Shown one piece after another: positions 5,821-7,096 of a DNA stretch of 7,096 nucleotides. Under the pieces are notes generated by a model, which was not told where the DNA came from, did not search any database, and was given only the letters and a program-made list of their open reading frames with translations. The position numbers and the translations under genes are program-made. Position 1 is the first letter of the stretch. Each line of letters starts with the position of its first letter. Origin of the DNA: Pseudomonadota bacterium. Its GTDB lineage: Bacteria; Pseudomonadota; Alphaproteobacteria; Rhizobiales; Rhizobiaceae. The stretch lies in the NCBI GenBank assembly GCA_023428515.1, contig JAEYXI010000689.1, forward strand, positions 1 to 7,096, given 5' to 3'.

Positions 5821-6999
5821 GTGATCGTGCAACGTCGCAGTTCAAGGCAAGCTCTAGCTATTGCGGGCCTCTGCCTGCTCGCAGTTTCCGGGGCCTCCGC
5901 GCAGGAACAGCCGGCAGCTGCACCGCCTATGGTCGAGACCGCGGCCGTCAAGCTTTCGGAGGTGACCACACAGACCGAGTTCGTCGGCTCGGTGGTCGCT
6001 GCGCAGCAAGTGGCGCTCATGGCGCGTGTCGAAGGTTTTCTCGACGAGGTGAACTTTACCGAAGGCACGTTCGTAAAAGCAGACAGCACGGCCTTCGTCA
6101 TCGAGAAGGACACCTACCAGGCGGCCGTGGAAGGCGCGCAGGCCCAGCTCGAATCGGCGAAGGCGGCCGAGGCAGGCGCGGAAGCCAATCTCAAGCTGCA
6201 GGACATCAATCTGGTCCGGCAGCAGGAACTGCTGAGGACCAGGGCGGTTTCGCAGTCCACCGTCGACCAGGCGCAGGCGAACCGCGACAGCGCCGCCGCG
6301 CAGGTCGATCAGGCGAAAGCCCAGATACTGCTGATGCAATCGCAGTTGACGACGGCGCAGCTCAATCTCTCCTACACGGATGTGAAGTCGCCTATCACCG
6401 GCCGCATCGGCAAGGCGAACATCACGGAAGGCAATCTCGTGTCCCCGTCCAGCGGCGCGCTGGCGACAGTGGTGCAGACCGATCCCATCCGCGTCGTCTT
6501 CTCGATCTCCGATCGTGAGTATCTCGGCGTGGTCAGGTCGCTGCAGCCTGACAATGCCGGCATCGCCGCCGATGCGGCCACCTTTCAGCCGCGGCTCAAG
6601 CTGCCTGACGGCAGCGATTACGACCAGCCCGGCAAGATCGCCTTCATCGACAACACGCTCGACCCGTCGACCGGCACGATCGCCGTCTACGCCGAATTCG
6701 CCAATCCGCAGCTGAAGCTCGTTCCGGGCCAGTTCGTGTCGGTCACCGTGCAGGCCGGCGAAAGCGTCCAGCTTCCGGTGGTGCCGGCGTCCGCCATCCT
6801 GCAGGATCAGGAAGGTGCCTATGTCTTCGGGCTTGGCGAAGACAACCGCGCGGAAATCCGCCGCGTGACGCTTGGCCAGCGCGTCGGCACCGACTGGGCG
6901 GTGACGTCCGGCCTCGCCCAGGGCGAGATGGTCATCGTCTCCGGAATCCAGAAGGTGCAAGCAGGCGTCGCAGTGACACCGCAGCCGGCGGGGAACTGA
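5821..6999 (+). CDS. RND efflux periplasmic adaptor (AcrA/MexA-type membrane fusion protein)
   Basis: This 392-residue protein should link an inner-membrane RND pump to an outer-membrane channel. Residues 1-27 are a signal peptide ending A-S-A. A cysteine at position 18 is not in a lipobox, so it is probably not lipidated, unlike AcrA and MexA. Domains in order are: first lipoyl half about 61-95 (V-A-L-M-A-R-V-E-G-F-L, E-G-T-F-V-K), alpha-hairpin coiled coil about 100-183 rich in A, Q and E, second lipoyl half about 185-222 (Y-T-D-V-K-S-P-I-T-G-R-I-G), beta-barrel about 223-310 with the D-x-x-x-x-P-x-T-G-T-I and P-G-Q-F-V-x-V signatures, and membrane-proximal domain about 315-388. Length is typical. 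The start is a GTG; GAGGGG at 5809-5814 lies six bases upstream. A second GTG two codons on (5827) is also possible. It forms an operon with the permease gene three bases downstream. The substrate cannot be told from sequence. Confidence 0.95.
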   Translation: MIVQRRSSRQALAIAGLCLLAVSGASAQEQPAAAPPMVETAAVKLSEVTTQTEFVGSVVAAQQVALMARVEGFLDEVNFTEGTFVKADSTAFVIEKDTYQAAVEGAQAQLESAKAAEAGAEANLKLQDINLVRQQELLRTRAVSQSTVDQAQANRDSAAAQVDQAKAQILLMQSQLTTAQLNLSYTDVKSPITGRIGKANITEGNLVSPSSGALATVVQTDPIRVVFSISDREYLGVVRSLQPDNAGIAADAATFQPRLKLPDGSDYDQPGKIAFIDNTLDPSTGTIAVYAEFANPQLKLVPGQFVSVTVQAGESVQLPVVPASAILQDQEGAYVFGLGEDNRAEIRRVTLGQRVGTDWAVTSGLAQGEMVIVSGIQKVQAGVAVTPQPAGN

Positions 7000-7002
7000 T
7001 CA

Positions 7003-7096
7003 ATGTTCGCCGATATCTTCATCCACCGTCCCCGGCTGGCGATGGTGATCGCCATCATCATCACGCTCGCCGGCACGCTGGCGCTCCTCAACATAC
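7003..7096 (+). CDS. RND efflux permease, N-terminus only (3' end missing)
   Basis: The first 31 codons of an AcrB/MexB-type RND transporter are present before the window ends. The opening F-I-H-R-P followed by a long hydrophobic segment (V-I-A-I-I-I-T-L-A-G-T-L-A-L-L) is the hallmark first transmembrane helix of hydrophobe/amphiphile efflux-1 pumps, which begin F-F-I-x-R-P-x-x-A-W-V-I-A-I. The ATG lies three bases after the adaptor stop codon, with a GGGGA ribosome-binding site about eight bases upstream inside the end of the adaptor gene, so the two are co-transcribed and probably translated together. The full protein should be about 1,030-1,060 residues and would use the proton gradient to drive export. 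Confidence 0.93.
   Translation, partial: MFADIFIHRPRLAMVIAIIITLAGTLALLNI

Noticed and set aside
5807..5824. Five-codon leader frame (ATG at 5807) whose TGA overlaps the GTG of the RND adaptor
   Set aside because: It consists mostly of the purine-rich ribosome-binding site itself; such a short frame arises easily by chance and nothing supports translation.
5854..6960. A 368-codon minus-strand frame opposite the RND adaptor
   Set aside because: It is a shadow of a GC-rich gene whose plus-strand domains are clear; its product is rich in R, H, D and L with no recognisable domain.

Overview
The window is a stretch of alphaproteobacterial chromosome, most likely from the order Hyphomicrobiales (a relative of Mesorhizobium, Brucella or Nitratireductor). 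This rests on GC-rich codon use, a protein strikingly like Brucella BP26/Omp28, an OmpA-family protein with a long charged Q/E/R/P spacer of the kind seen in rhizobia, and a small secreted protein of rhizobial type. No rRNA, tRNA, CRISPR array, insertion sequence or phage gene is visible. It reads mainly as ordinary cell-envelope housekeeping and efflux, not as an accessory island.

Layout, left to right. (1) Positions 1-575 (+) hold the C-terminal two thirds of a short-chain dehydrogenase of the HSDL2 type. (2) Positions 576-846 have no convincing intact gene, but the minus strand carries a fragment resembling the C-terminal half of a ParD antitoxin. (3) Positions 847-1374 (-) encode a UPF0114/YqhA-type inner-membrane protein. 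(4) Positions 1375-1609 are non-coding and rich in inverted repeats: a strong hairpin likely to end the upstream gene, and two further perfect inverted repeats that overlap and so cannot fold together. (5) Positions 1610-3664 (-) encode a 684-residue OmpA-family envelope protein. (6) Divergently, 3846-4301 (+) encode a YcgN/UPF0260 cysteine-rich protein. (7) Positions 4438-4794 (+) encode a 118-residue secreted protein of unknown function. (8) A near-ideal hairpin with flanking A and T tracts at 4846-4877 separates it from the convergent gene at 4898-5611 (-), a SIMPL-domain BP26/Omp28 homologue. (9) Divergently from that, 5821-6999 (+) encode an RND efflux periplasmic adaptor, followed after 3 bases by the start of its RND permease, which runs off the right edge.

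Functionally, four or five products act in the envelope: the OmpA protein should bind peptidoglycan, BP26 is a periplasmic oligomer, the 118-residue protein is exported, and adaptor plus permease form the inner parts of a tripartite drug or solute exporter. Only the last two form a clear operon; the rest are single genes in convergent or divergent arrangement. I found no convincing undescribed multi-gene system. The points most worth a second look are the overlapping hairpins at 1542-1600, a dyad inside a possible promoter of the RND operon at 5742-5770, the uncharacterised middle domain of the OmpA protein, and the small secreted protein with its upstream hairpin.
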